A stretch of 64,000 nucleotides of DNA, from contig OX638370.1 of NCBI GenBank assembly GCA_951812925.1, positions 121,844,897 to 121,908,896 of the forward strand. The letters are read 5' to 3'. Shown piece by piece: positions 36,122 to 46,989 of the stretch; the stretch's first letter is position 1, and every line of letters starts with the position of its first letter. The notes below the pieces were generated by a model that was given only the letters and a program-made list of their open reading frames with translations, made no database searches and was not told the origin of the DNA. Position numbers and translations under genes: made by a program. This stretch comes from Calliopum simillimum. Lineage: Eukaryota; Arthropoda; Insecta; Diptera; Lauxaniidae.

Positions 36122-37941
36122 TGTATATATTTGCTTGGAGTACTACAAATAGGATGCTAATTTTTAATTTGTCTAATGAATACTAAATTACTAAAACTCG
36201 TATATATTATTATGTATTTACTTTGTCAATAAAAAAGAAATAAAATTTGACCTTTAACATTTGCAAATAAACTTAAATTTCAAAGCGTATGGGATAATTT
36301 TCCATTCTTGTAATTCCACGAACTTCACTTTTAAATATCAAGCTTTTGAATGTGAAATACGTAACTGAGCACTCTCTATCACGAATGCACAAGCTTAACT
36401 GAATGAAATGCAGCGCTTACTGCGTTTGTTAGCCATCTCACGCATGTCCGATAATACATGCACGTAGTACTTCGGGCATATCTGGGTTAAACAACTTAGT
36501 TAATAATATACCATGTGCTAAGATAGAAGTACTTATATATAAGTATGTAAATATGTATATACCACAAATTTTAATGATTGAAATCACTCAGGTAACAAAA
36601 CGCTTTTTGGTTAAGCAAAATTTATGAAGCAATGAATGAACATCAGTGATTTTCAACGTAAAATTCTGACATAAATCATTTTCCAACGTAAATTTATTTT
36701 ACGCACGATATGCAAGTACATATATAAAAATGAAGAAACATTTTCGTATATATTGCGCTCATTTGCAAATGCCAAGCAAAATCAAAAAAAAAAAAGGAAA
36801 AATTGTAAAAATTCCATAAAACACCCTGCACACACACTTTACCCACTTTACGCAACTGCGCTCCAGAGTATGTTGTGTTTCATCGATATTAAATAAAATT
36901 TTAATATTCAAAAATTAATGACTGAAATTGGATATTTATGGAATTTCAATAGCACTTTGGGATACAAAAAAGCAAGCAATGAGCTGTATGCTTGAATATT
37001 TTAAGTGCGAAAGCATAAAATTACGAATATTTGCACAGTGTAACGCGTCAGGGGGTTTTCTTTATTTGCTGTTTTTCATGGAGATTTGCATAAAGGTTAA
37101 GCTTGATTGGTTTGATCCAAGCATGGATTTTAATATCGCTGGTATTTTGTGGAAATTTTTATTTGTTTTTTTTTTTTCATTAAGCACTCGAAAATAAAAT
37201 AAACAACAAAGGAAGCAAACAATGGCGCTTGAAATTATTTGAAGTATTTGCTAGGGCGTGATGCTTAGGTATAACTCAATTTTTAGTTAGGCAACAACCA
37301 TGTTTTCTCATAAGAAAAATTTTATCATGATAAGTGGCATCATCTTTTGAGTGCATTTGTTTGTCTCTTAAATTATCAATCTGTGTCTGATCGGGAAAGT
37401 CTTGTATATGTCAAAACAGAGATGAAGTTAAAGAAAGTGATTACATTTTTTATTGTAGCTCGTGGAACTGAAGATGAACGAAATTAGTTAAGATAACTAC
37501 TTAAGATAACTACTACCCGACCAGGAACTTGGTTAGGCATGCCTATTTTTATAAAAATCCATAAGGCTCGTAAGGAGGAAAGTTGGCGGAGCCTCATTTT
37601 TCTCCTACAAATCGTCGCTTCGTATTAATTACATATTTTTAATATCATATTTTATTTATACATAAGTGACTAATTATTTATGAATTTCTTAATTAAAATA
37701 ATGATTTATTGTCGTAATTAAGTATCATAAGGTTCGTTTTCGTGGCAAGTGGGCTTAAAGTGGGCTTAAATGTGCTAACTGTGGTCGAACAAAACGCTGC
37801 ATTGTGAATAGCACTTTCGAAAATTATGTTCTTCTTTATTAACAGCTGACATTTGTTTATGTTTTGGTTTTTTGTTTTTTGGTTAACTTTGAAAGAAATT
37901 AAATAGTTTTCTAAAAATACAGAAAAATTAATAATTTGAAC
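36122..37941. other. Intergenic AT-rich DNA
   Basis: No gene supported. An 89-residue plus-strand frame at 36928-37197 ends in a poly-Phe run and matches nothing known to me. The last 200 bases (37740-37941) may be copied upstream sequence of the P32 fragment, including an AACAGCTGACATTTG stretch. Confidence 0.45.
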
Positions 37942-37949
37942 AAAGCCAC

Positions 37950-38580
37950 ATTACGTTTTTCAATATCGCCGCCAGTGCCAAGGCAAATTCGCTGAAAAAT
38001 GTATTCGGTAAGTGCAACCTTACAGCATTTGGCACATGTCGAAAAATCCAACAATATTAGGATTTAAATGTTGAAAAGCCAAGCTTAGGGTGCAGCTGCG
38101 GTTGTGGTATTAAACATCACATTCACACCAAGGGTGAACGCGAAATGGTTGAGTTTTTAACTGAAGAAATTGTCGCAGAGCGTAAGGCAGAAAAAGCCAA
38201 AGCTGTGCCAACTGCTTTGGATGGATTCACTGTTAAATTGCAAGTCGCTGATGTAGAGCCGTTGTTGTCAGTTTCAACGTAAATCATACAGTTGACACTG
38301 AGGAAGAACCCGAAATTGATCCAAATGCTGATAAACCCGAATGGGTGAAATGCGTAGCAAGCCACAATTTCCTACAAGGAACACCACAGGAAGGCGAATA
38401 TAATGACCAAAAAATTGTTAAAAGGTGCATTTTTGAAAGCGAGTGAAATGATAAAGTATACGCTGTTGCTGTTGCCGGAGATGTGCTCGATGGTTGTCTA
38501 TATGATTTACTTATGAATTTACTTGAAGAGAAGGGTATCAGCAATGAATTTGTTGAAAAATTGTCTGACCACTTTGCAGC
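37950..38580 (+). pseudogene. P32: P32/C1QBP (MAM33 family) pseudogene
   Basis: P32 is a conserved acidic mitochondrial matrix protein. Here the plus strand first reads FFNIAASAKANSLKNVF, leader-like. A GTAAGT donor at 38008 and an AG ending at 38088 define an 81-bp intron whose removal keeps frame into GCSCGCG. The body follows: IHTKGEREMVEFLTEEIVAE, DGFTVKLQVADVE, then (after a frameshift at about 38262) SFNVNHTVDTEEEPEIDPNA, FLQGTPQEGEYN, and after an in-frame TGA in place of the expected Trp codon, NDKVYAVAVAGDVLDG and LYDLLMNLLEEKGISNEFVE. It breaks off at about 38580 inside KLSD. Several conserved residues between ADKPE and LQGTP are missing. It keeps an intron, so it is a DNA-level copy. 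It joins directly to Tango2 sequence. Confidence 0.88.
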
Positions 38581-39213
38581 AATGTACCACTGGGTCTTGA
38601 TCAATATGAAGAAGGTCGCTACTTTGGTTTTGGTAATAGTTTATCATCAACGCCGAGCACCATATTGTGGAGAACCTTCTGGTGCATATACCAGAAGCCA
38701 GTTATGGCAGTCGTACGCATACGATAATTTTATTAGATGACAAGAATAAATTGTATCTTCGTGAGGAGGCAATGGCTGGAGTCAATCCAGATGATAAGTG
38801 GACAACGACTAATATTCAGGCCTGTTCTGTAATCCTCGTGGTTTCAATTACTTTTCACTTAGGAGGTTTTTTGGATGAAAATGGTGAGTCACACTATAAA
38901 AAGTATAAGAATCTTTTTTTGTGGAGAATTACAGGTTCTACAAATAATATTCATTAGTATTTATTAAAAAGTAAATATTCGGTAAAGTCGAATTTTTCGA
39001 CTTTTTGCAGTTTTTTAAGAATGTTTCCTAAACGGTTACTTTTTTGTTGATGCAAGTCAATGTTATTTGTAGAATCTGTAATTTTCCTCAAAAAAGATTT
39101 TAATACTTTTTATCGTGTGACTCACCATTTTCATCAAAAAAACCTCCTAAGTAAAAAGTAATTGAAACCACGAGGATTACAGAACAGGCCTGATTGAGAA
39201 GCAATACTTTGAC
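38581..39213 (+). pseudogene. Tango2: Tango2 C-terminal fragment, pseudogene
   Basis: Tango2 (NRDE-domain protein, transport and Golgi organisation 2) is recognised from NVPLGLDQYEEGRYFGFGNS, then after a deletion of what should be about 60 residues RRAPYCGE. A one-base shift leads into NLLVHIPEASYGSRTHTIIL, LDDKNKLYLREEAMAGVNPD and DKWTTTNI. A MITE (38817-39192) interrupts the last codons, which resume as IEKQYF. The fragment starts exactly where P32 sequence stops, giving a P32-Tango2 chimera. The N-terminal NRDE catalytic-like region is absent. It is not functional as Tango2. Confidence 0.85.
38817..39192. mobile_element. Hairpin MITE inserted in the Tango2 fragment
   Basis: 376 bp, with ends CAGGCCTGTTCTGTAATCCT and AGGATTACAGAACAGGCCTG. 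The two halves pair closely through TTACTTTTCACTTAGGAGG and its complement. ATT at 38814-38816 is repeated at 39193-39195; removing the element and one ATT restores the Tango2 frame TTNIEKQYF. A 3-bp duplication would fit PIF/Harbinger-like or CACTA-like elements, but the superfamily is unproven. Confidence 0.9.
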
Positions 39214-39473
39214 GATTTAAATAAACTGTATGTGTTATTCATTCAAAGACGAGTTCAACTTTTGTATGCAAAAATAAATGTATTCAGCAATTTTCTCAGG
39301 TCATTTACAGCCAGAAGTTATTTTAATACTTTTAATGTGTTTAACGTTCCAAATAACTATAAACTTTTAAAAAATATGAATTATTTAGTTTACATAGTAA
39401 TAATGAACTTTATTTTATACAGTAATTAATTTAACACGCCTTGCTTTCAAACTGTTTTTTTTTTACAAGCTTT
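39214..39473. other. Spacer between the convergent Tango2 and RRP12 fragments
   Basis: AT-rich; a plus-strand frame continues from the Tango2 end but has no known features. Nothing else is visible. Confidence 0.4.
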
Positions 39474-41026
39474 TTACAATAAAATATCAACTTTAGATTT
39501 CAAAAAGAAACCCGCAATCATTTCTTTTTCATAAGATTTTTGTATCTTGTTTTTCACACCTTTGAATGCTCCTTTGCGTGAATTTTTAACAGCGTTTTTA
39601 ATCGCACGTGAATTTTGGGCACGTGAACTATATATCAAATTAAAAAAGAATTCATTATTTAGATTATGATTTTGAATAGTCTCAACTCATTTTACCGTGT
39701 ATTTAAGGAATTTCTACTCAATGGTATGTTAGTGTATGGATCTACTTTGCCTTTTTTTTCGTATCACCTTTTGCCTTTTTCGATGAGTAGTAGTAGTGAA
39801 CCTGAATATGCTGATTTGCCCGATTTAGCTGTATAATCCGATTTCATCGAAACTGCATTACTGGCCCCAACAGGTCGATGTATACCCTTGCCACCAGCAC
39901 TATAACGCGAGGTAGAAGATTTACCAGAGTGCATGCTAGCAGCATCATTAGCTAGCAGGATGAGATTTTATTTTTATTTAATTTCCATTAGTTCTGGTTG
40001 CTGCAGATGCCTCATTGTCATCACCATTTTCATCATTAGAGTTGGAAGTTGTCATAAATGAACTGCCATGTACTATGGACACAATTGCATGTTGTGCTGC
40101 TTTGCGTATCTATGTATATTATAAGAATTTAGTAAGTACATAATTGAAAAATTAATCAAAAACTACCTCCTTTTGGTTTTAAATGCGTCGTAAATGAGAG
40201 TATCGCATCAATATACTGCCAAGTTGAGTTATAACTCCAGGTCGCATAGTCTTGTGCACGCAACAACACTGACAGGCAGCCAATGATGTATTTAATGACC
40301 GATTGATTTGTTGTCTCCATAAAACGCTGCAACAACGACAACAGTGTTTGTGCAGTCTCTCCGAAACTTTTACGAAGTACTGGTGCTGGCACTGATTTTA
40401 TACCCATACCCAATAAAGACACACCAGCAATAATATCCTGCTCCTCAGTGCTTGCCTCTATTCGTTGCATTAATAAAATAAAATATTCTGTAGATGATTC
40501 TGTACCGCCACGTTCTTTTATTATTTCCGTCAGCGCTGTTAATATGGCCAACATTTCCTTATGCAAATCTGAAGAACCTCTAAAGCCGACGGGCAATTTT
40601 TTAAAGCTCATGTTGGTACAAGTGCTGTAGTTGGATGCAAATGTTTTGAAAGTCTTAAATGTGCCGTGTTGTGTTTCGGACATATCCTCATCAGCATCAT
40701 CATCCATATTGAAAGATTTCAAGCTTCCTGCGATGTCATTTACTGTGGCTTCGGCGTTGTACATTTGACGCTGTTCATGTTTTTTCACCGCTTCCAATGT
40801 TAGGCCAGTTGCATCTGCATCTCCTGCCACTATAATTTATAAATTAATGCATTTTTTTTTTACTGAATAAAGCAATTTTCTTACCCATATTCAAATTTGG
40901 TTGAAAGAAACGCGACTTTGCCTTCATCCGATGTTTCATCTGCTCTGGATTTGAAGTTGACGAAAGGCCTCGTCCTCAGCTTTTACCTTTGGTATGACGC
41001 TTAAGTTTTGAACGAATTTTAGCCAT
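39474..41026 (-). pseudogene. RRP12: RRP12-like gene copy with internal deletion
   Basis: RRP12 is a HEAT-repeat protein for pre-rRNA processing and small-subunit export, normally about 1300 residues. Exon 1 (41026-40885) reads MAKIRSKLKRHTKGKS, an in-frame TGA (where Trp is expected), then SSTSNPEQMKHRMKAKSRFF. A 55-bp GT-AG intron (40884-40830) leads in frame to exon 2 (40829 to about 40167): ETQHGTFKTFKTFASNYS, SSDLHKEMLAILTALTEIIK, GMGIKSVPAPVLRKSF, IIGCLSVLLRAQDYATWSYN. Intron 2 (about 40166-40110) leads to IRKAAQHAIVSIVHGSSFM, but its phase does not restore frame. At about 39955-39990 the copy jumps to the C-terminal region (DAASMHSGKSS, KGIHRP, frameshifts, VDPYTNIPLSRNSLN), a short intron (39695-39628) and SRAQNSRAIKNAVKNSRKGA to a stop at 39474. 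Roughly 900 residues are missing. Introns show a DNA-level copy. Confidence 0.88.
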
Positions 41027-41351
41027 TTTCAATTACACTTCTTAATATTTTTTAATAAAAAAAAACAATACAAATGTCAACAATACACAAATGTCAACTT
41101 ACAATCGATAACAAGTGCGAAGTCACAATTACCGATTAAAAAAACCCGATTAATAATCAATAAAAAACGGTGTCAAACGGCAACAATATTTAGCCGCGGA
41201 GCTTACCACTTTAATTTAACGTGCATTAGCTTAGCGCTATTTGTTGTTGCTTTCCCATACATTTATCGTAAAGTGCTAAAGAAAGTCCAGATAGAATGCC
41301 GAAAAAAACGCACCTATAGTTAGCTATGGAAGATAACCATTAATTTAGTTA
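41027..41351 (-). promoter_or_regulatory. Copied upstream region of the RRP12-like copy
   Basis: Directly upstream of the RRP12-like start. It holds ACAATCGATAAC at about 41102, which includes an ATCGATA core like the DRE element of dipteran growth genes, and two ACAAATGTCAAC repeats (about 41070 and 41087). If this is the original promoter it suggests that the copy included 5-prime sequence. Activity is not known. Confidence 0.35.
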
Positions 41352-42930
41352 AGGGTAAAATTCCCACCACCTCACCAAAATTGATATATATGGCAACACT
41401 GTGCAACAGCTGTTTTTGACACGCAGCTGGCATTCGTTTTTTTTTTTTTTTTTGATGTCAAGGAAACAGCATAAATTAAGACACACCGCAGTGAACGGGG
41501 GCAGTCTTTGCGTGGCCAGCGACCAGCAAACAACAGCAGCAGTAGCAGCTGTGGTTTTCTTTAAACAAGCAGTATAGTTGTCGTAGTAGTAGAAATCGCC
41601 GTGCTAAGTGGGGAAAAGCACTAGGTTGTGTGAGATAGATATACAAAGATCAGAGTACATACCGTAGGGCGGTGAAGAGGACCACCGCACTAGACGTGAG
41701 AAGCCAGATGATGGATCAGTTGCTCACGGCTAATATATAAGTGGTGAGAGCAGACTTGCGTACAAACAGGATTCTGAATCAGTTTGCCGTAAATGTTCTC
41801 TCTATTTTTCCATCGCAAAACAGACTTTCATAGGTGGAACAGAATAATAAACGTAAGGTGGTAACGGGCACCGCCGCATTAAACGTGAGTAACCTAATAG
41901 CGTATCAGTTGCTCACGATTTACGTTTGTTTGCTCTCTCTATTAAAGACGTAGGAGACAGACATATCGCAGAAAAAATAACTGAATAACTGCTCACGGCT
42001 AATGTTAAGTGGTGAGAACGGACTAACGCGCTAAGCTCGATGATGGATCAGCTTGATGTAGGTATGCTCTCTCTCAAAAACGAAGTGGACATACGAAGAA
42101 AAGCAAGAAAGCACAGTATTTTTGAGAGAACACATTCGGTCTGTGACGCACTTTCTTTGGCGATAGGCAGTACTACTACTACACGATACTAGACCACGGC
42201 TGTTGGCAGAGAGAATGACGCCTAGGAGCAGAGAGTGATGGAGAGAAGAGAGACATGTTTTCGCACTATTAAGTAATTTTAAGCAAGACAAAACCAAAGG
42301 CAATAAACGAATTAAATTAATAATTAAAACTCTAAAGGGCCGTCCACACGTACAGTCTTACCTGCGCAAACCTGGTTCGTGCAAACTAGAGAGTTTGCGC
42401 ATACTTTTTTTATCGCGTCCACACGACACAGGCAAGTCTGTGCAGTTTTCAGTATACATACTTCATTTTCATAGCAACATGACGTCCATCAAAAATTTTA
42501 TTTTCATTTGAATTGTTTTTTCTTTTGTATGTTTTCCAAAATAGATCAAAGAAAAAACGCATAATTTTCATAACAGAGCTATCACATGCAATATAAATGC
42601 ATTAAAAGACTGCAATTTAAACGACAAAATGAAGGCACGGCCTGTACGCCGTCCACACATTCCAATTTACCTGCGCAAGCTTAGTTTGCACAAAAAAATC
42701 TTTGGAAATTCAAAGAAAGCACAGGCCGCACTTTTGAACTGTGCAAACTTGACATTTGCCGTCCACACATAGACTTACCTGCACAAACCAGTTTGCACAG
42801 GTAAGTCTTGAGGTATAACTGTGCGTGTAGACGGCCCTTTACCCAGGTCTTTGAATTCAAACCAAAAGGCCGCTTTTTTCCTTATAAATTTTTGTAGCCA
42901 AACCCCTGGCCACCGGCGAGCAGTTTTTGA
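41352..42930 (+). repeat. LTR-like dispersed repeat, copy 2
   Basis: Homologous in order and orientation to 13969-15830: GGGTAAAATTCCCACCAC, CAGCTGTTTTTGACACGCAG, CAGTCTTTGCGTGGCC, several modules of about 105 bp with GATGGATCAGTTGCTCACGG, and the end block TCTTTGAATTCAAACCAAAA to CCTGGCCACC. It lacks the 107-bp array of copy 1 and is interrupted by a MITE at 42335-42839. No retroviral genes are seen nearby. A 90-residue minus-strand frame at 42031-42303 is chance. Confidence 0.5.
42335..42839. mobile_element. MITE with AAGGGCCGTCCACACG ends
   Basis: AAGGGCCGTCCACACG at 42335 is mirrored by CGTGTAGACGGCCCTT ending at 42839, with TA on both sides (42333-42334 and 42840-42841). Inside, CGTCCACAC recurs at about 42341, 42415, 42649 and 42758, each with nearby CCTGYGCAA-type sequence, so it looks built from shorter inverted modules. 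No protein. It sits inside the LTR-like repeat, so it inserted later. Confidence 0.8.
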
Positions 42931-43744
42931 AACTGTCGGACTGTTAATTTTTAATGTAAATAATTAAATAAATGTAAATAATTTGTTCGTCATTTAAAAT
43001 ATAGTTATAACGTTTATTTATTTATTTAATTTAACACTATTATTTCCAATTTTTTTTCGAAAGCATAAATGTCATCATAAATTGCATTTATATTGAAAAA
43101 AAAAACATGCCTATATTTTTCGTATAAATCTTGTTAACTAAAATAAAAAACATGGTCTTTCGGCCTCTCTGATTTTATTTTAATTGAGATTTACGCTTTT
43201 TTTAGTTTTTTTTTTATTTTTTCACTTTGACATCATGTCGCTGAAAAGTCAACAAACAAATTTTCTCTCAACTTTTCGTTTTTTAACACTTTCCCCACTT
43301 GTGTTGGCGTTGTGTGCGTGTGCTCATGCTTTATGGTATTTGTTTTTATTTCTTGTTCATTTTTTAATTTAACAAATGTTTCAGCAATATTTTTTTTTTT
43401 TTTTTTTCATATTTTTATTTATTTTTCTGCTTTGTGTTAATTTATCGCTGACAACTGCAAATTTGCAGCTTTGGTTCGATATTTCATAATTAATAAATTT
43501 TTTCTTATTTCTTTGTTGTTATTTTTGTGTTATGAATTGGTTTCTATTTTTAAATTTCATAAAATGTTAAAGAAATTAAATTTTATGGTTTGTTTTATCA
43601 AATCTAAATAGGCCCAATGACAAAATTTTGATGCGAAAATCTCTTGCATTTGCTTGAAATTTTGATTAATCTTGAGATTTGCAGAAGCATGGTATTTAGT
43701 TTAGTGAATTATATTGTAACTATAACATATGTCTAAGCATTCTA
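42931..43744. other. Intergenic T-rich DNA
   Basis: Long T-runs (about 43205 and 43390) and no supported gene. A 62-residue plus-strand frame at 43184-43372 is Phe-rich and judged chance. Confidence 0.45.
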
Positions 43745-44430
43745 CAACTAAAGCTCAATAAGCCATCTGGCTACGATAACATCGCAACCGAAGCATTAAG
43801 AATTAATCCCACTTTAATAATGAGGCTACTTCTGTCTATTTACAAATCACTATGGACCCTTGTGGTCTATATATGGCAGTATTGCCGCCACCCTAACCTA
43901 ACCTATCTATTTACAAATCCATTGGAAAAGACTTCCTTACAAATGTTCTCCGAGAAACAGCGTTCTTCTTGAATCAATACTGAATTCTAGTAAAAAAACC
44001 TAAAAGAATCCTTAGTTCGCGAGAGTATATAAATATTATGGTTTCAGTCTTACTTACAATGTTCAGTTTGTTTTATTGATATCAATAATATTAAATCCTA
44101 TTCTTTTCTGACCTTTTCAGGAGCTTCTCATGGAAACATTCTTGGTTCATTGTGTTTTAAGTTGTTCATAATCATTAGATCTTTTAAATTAGCAAAAGTT
44201 TTGCTCACAGGTACACTGATGACTTAAAATAATTCAATAGAATTTCTGTTGAAACTGATATTAAGAACTTGCAGAGTGATCTTAATCGACTGTTCTCTTG
44301 GAGTGAAACAAATCTTTCTTTATCCATTTTTAAGTCCAGAACAGTTAAATCTCATCACGTACGTAGAAAAAGTTCTGAATATACGGACCCTCGTACTCTA
44401 TTTAGTCTTACTAAATCCTGCTTAACATTG
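43745..44430 (+). pseudogene. Degenerate LINE reverse-transcriptase pieces
   Basis: Three ordered pieces of a non-LTR reverse transcriptase survive on the plus strand: KLNKPSGYDNIATEALRIN (about 43750), SGASHGNILGSLCFKLFII (about 44117; the usual S-G-V-P-Q-G-S-x-L-G-P motif), and TDDLK at about 44207 (the catalytic Y-A-D-D box with Tyr and Ala lost), followed by IKNLQSDLNRLFSWSETNLS. Stops and shifts separate them. Jockey-like by motif style. The CCTAACCTAACCTA at about 43886 interrupts it. Confidence 0.65.
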
Positions 44431-44689
44431 TAATATACCTTTCCTTCGTTAGCCGGAGTTAAGCCGTCGGCGTCCAGGCTTCACTACAAAATTTATATTT
44501 TCAAGAAAGCACAGCATTTCGAAACGTTATAATTCACTTTATTCACTAAAATCTATGCGGCGACCACCAAGAGAAAGACATTAAATTAAATGTTAACCTA
44601 GTTAATAATATAATATAAATATAATCTAAGTTCACTACGTAAAAAGTTATCGCATTCCTTAAATTCTAATCTTCCCACCCGAGGGCAGG
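44431..44689. other. Spacer, no gene seen
   Basis: Contains GCGACCACCAAGAGAAAGA at about 44561, which is repeated at about 44932, on the other side of the 66-bp array. The pair may mark an unrecognised element around the array. Confidence 0.4.
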
Positions 44690-44885
44690 TTTCCAGCATG
44701 TCTCCGTCCGGCCGTCGTTGAGTGCATCACTGACCATGCCTCTCCGTCTCTGGTCCTGGGTCGCCGTCTGTCCGTCGTGGAGAGCATCACAGACGATGAT
44801 CCTCCATCACTGTTCCTAGGTCTCCGTCTGTCCATCGTGGAGTGCATCACAGACCATGCCTCTCCGTCAGTTGTCCACAAAATGT
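44690..44885. repeat. 66-bp tandem repeat, three units
   Basis: Units contain CCTCTCCGTCTCTGGTCCTG, GTCCGTCGTGGAGAGCATCA and CAGACGATGAT or CAGACCATGCC. The period is 22 codons, so the minus strand reads a repeated peptide (DGEAWSVMHSTTDRRRPRTR). GC-rich compared with the surroundings. Confidence 0.85.
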
Positions 44886-46200
44886 ATCCATTGGTTGTTA
44901 ATTGTAACGCAGATCACGTCTTACCTATTCAGCGACCACCAAGAGAAAGAAAGTATCTCCGACAGGAAATACCTTCATTACTTTTATTAAATTGTTGCCG
45001 CCCTCCCCTTGCGTAAGTTCCTAGAGTAAAATTCGTTGGCGTGCGTTTGGAATTTTCTGCTTGTGCGATATTCAGTTGGTTGTAAACTTGGTTTGCCAAT
45101 AGCTTGATTATCCGTGTTTTATTCACATCCTCGCTTAGTTACAGCAACTTTTGTTGATGTCTCCAGATTTAGCTAGCCCAGTGTGAAATGCTTATGCCTA
45201 ACCATGGAAATGAAGGTTTAATCTGTGAATACCAACGAGTTTTCCATGAGTTTGTCCTATGTCAGTTGTCGGTTAGACGTAAGATGTACGTTTTTTGTCC
45301 GATTTTGCTTGACTGTTGGACAATCGTCGCATCTTTACTTGGTTGGTTGGTTGTTGGATGAAAATTGCATGCTTAAGTCTCGGTGTGTGAGCAAATAAAC
45401 ACAAAATAAATACAAAATCAATGTTGTTCAGTGTTATCTGAGCAACTGTATGAGATAGAAACATTCTAGCATCGGCAACCGAAAGAGCATAGTCTAGTTA
45501 ATACGTTGCAATATATAACTCAATTGCAAAAAAAAAAACAGTTAGAACCATGTTGTCCTAAGGTACACGGAATTGAGAATATACAAAAAAAAATGTTTGC
45601 GCACAAAAAGGCTTTTTTCTTGTGGATCGTCACATATCCATATTTTAAAGTATTTTTGTCTGTTAAATCGGATATTGACGATAATTTTCAATATATATAA
45701 CGATTTCAAATAAGAGTAAAAGAGATAGGAAATAACAATAGTAAAATTTTAAAATGTTTACCTAACAATTAACGTGGTCGTCCCATTATTAACACCGCAT
45801 TTCATTTGTAGTATGTAAATATTCACATTTGAGATGTAAAAAATTAGTAGATTTATTATTGTGACGTTTATTTGATTATCACTTTCGTCAAAGTTTTCAA
45901 TTTACGCTTTAACACTTTAAGCAACACTGACTCACTCATTGGGTGTAGAGTGGAAACTTTTTCGAAAATTTTGGAAAATTTTCTTTCTTTAATTTTTACA
46001 CAAATTCAATTTTTCACTTCACAACACATACGCACACAAGATTATTCGCATGAAACTTTTCACGCGACGTTCACAAGTCACCTCCCAGAGCGACAACCGG
46101 CAACTGTGCACAATGGTGACGGTGGCGGCGTTGATTTACTCGATAGCATTTGGCAGGCGTTTTTTTGTTAATGAAATTAAACTTTTTTTTTATTTCCTTT
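44886..46200. other. Intergenic, no gene seen
   Basis: AT-rich with ordinary composition. A GC-richer piece at 46050-46160 contains, on the minus strand, a donor-like GAGGTGACTTG after CTCTGG; too weak to call an exon. Nothing else supported. Confidence 0.4.
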
Positions 46201-46240
46201 GCTTAAGTAATAAAATGTGACTTTTTTCTTTTTATTTTGC

Positions 46241-46684
46241 TCACACTTTGTGCTCCACAACAAGGGGGTGTTGCTGCTGTTTGGTTGGTGTTGTCGTTGC
46301 TGATTTGGTGGAGGAGACCATCACGGTAGTTTCTGCTGCTGTAGCGCTGCTTTTGCTTTTGGCGGCGGCATCCCCACTGCTGCACATCATTAAAAATAAA
46401 ACAAATGACATTTCGACGAAACGACAAACGCAATCGTGCACTGCATCCGCGACACGTTCCAAACTAATCCACTTGGGAACACTCATATACAGACACATGC
46501 TGCTATTTGAGAGCGGGGGCAGCGCCGCATACACTACAGAGACGACGACAAACGCACACAAATGAGGTGAGACAGGGGGAAATTCCACTTCGTTGTCGCA
46601 CTTAAATTGAAGTAACAAAAAAGAGAAATGCAATCGCAAAAAAACCGCGCGCGTTTCAAAATAAATGGACACGCCGCACTGCAC
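46241..46684 (-). other. Putative 5-prime exon or leader with open frame, minus strand
   Basis: A 147-codon minus-strand frame runs through GC-richer DNA. Its second half reads MSVPKWISLERVADAVHDCV, then SSGDAAAKSKSSATAAETTV and TPTKQQQHPLVVEHKV before the stop. A second open frame overlaps it (46203-46433, Gln/Asn rich), which is more like an untranslated leader than a gene. GTGAGC follows the end at about 46236. Upstream lies a TATA-like box. I cannot name a product. Confidence 0.3.
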
Positions 46685-46973
46685 AGCGTGCGTTTTTTTT
46701 TTTTTTTTTTCTCAGTTCACAGCGATTTTTGATTCATGTTGGTTTTTGTTAAAAGAAAACAAATTTCAAAATGGTGGTGCGTTGTTTTGAATAGTGTTTA
46801 ACGGCATTTCAACCGCCGCACACCGACATACTCAAAAAAAAACCTAAAGAAACACCAGCCACCTTTCTTTCTTTTGTTTTTAATTTGTTAGTGTGTTAGT
46901 ATTCGCATTCACCCAACTGCACACACATTCATTCACTTATTATTGTTTGAGAATTTTTCACTTTAAGCACACG

Positions 46974-46981
46974 TATTTATA
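46974..46981 (-). promoter_or_regulatory. TATA-like box TATAAATA
   Basis: TATAAATA on the minus strand, about 290 bases upstream of the open frame ending at 46684. The DNA between is CA/TG and GC rich in the way of insect leaders. It may be the core promoter of a minus-strand transcript; no transcript evidence is available. Confidence 0.3.
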
Positions 46982-46989
46982 ACTGAATT

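Noticed and set aside
37950..38816. P32-Tango2 as an expressed fusion gene
   Set aside because: In-frame TGA, at least two frameshifts, an internal deletion and a MITE in the last codons make a functional fusion protein unlikely.
43884..43900. CCTAACCTAACCTA resembling the insect telomere repeat
   Set aside because: Only two and a half units inside LINE debris, and Diptera generally lack the TTAGG telomere. Chance or LINE-derived.
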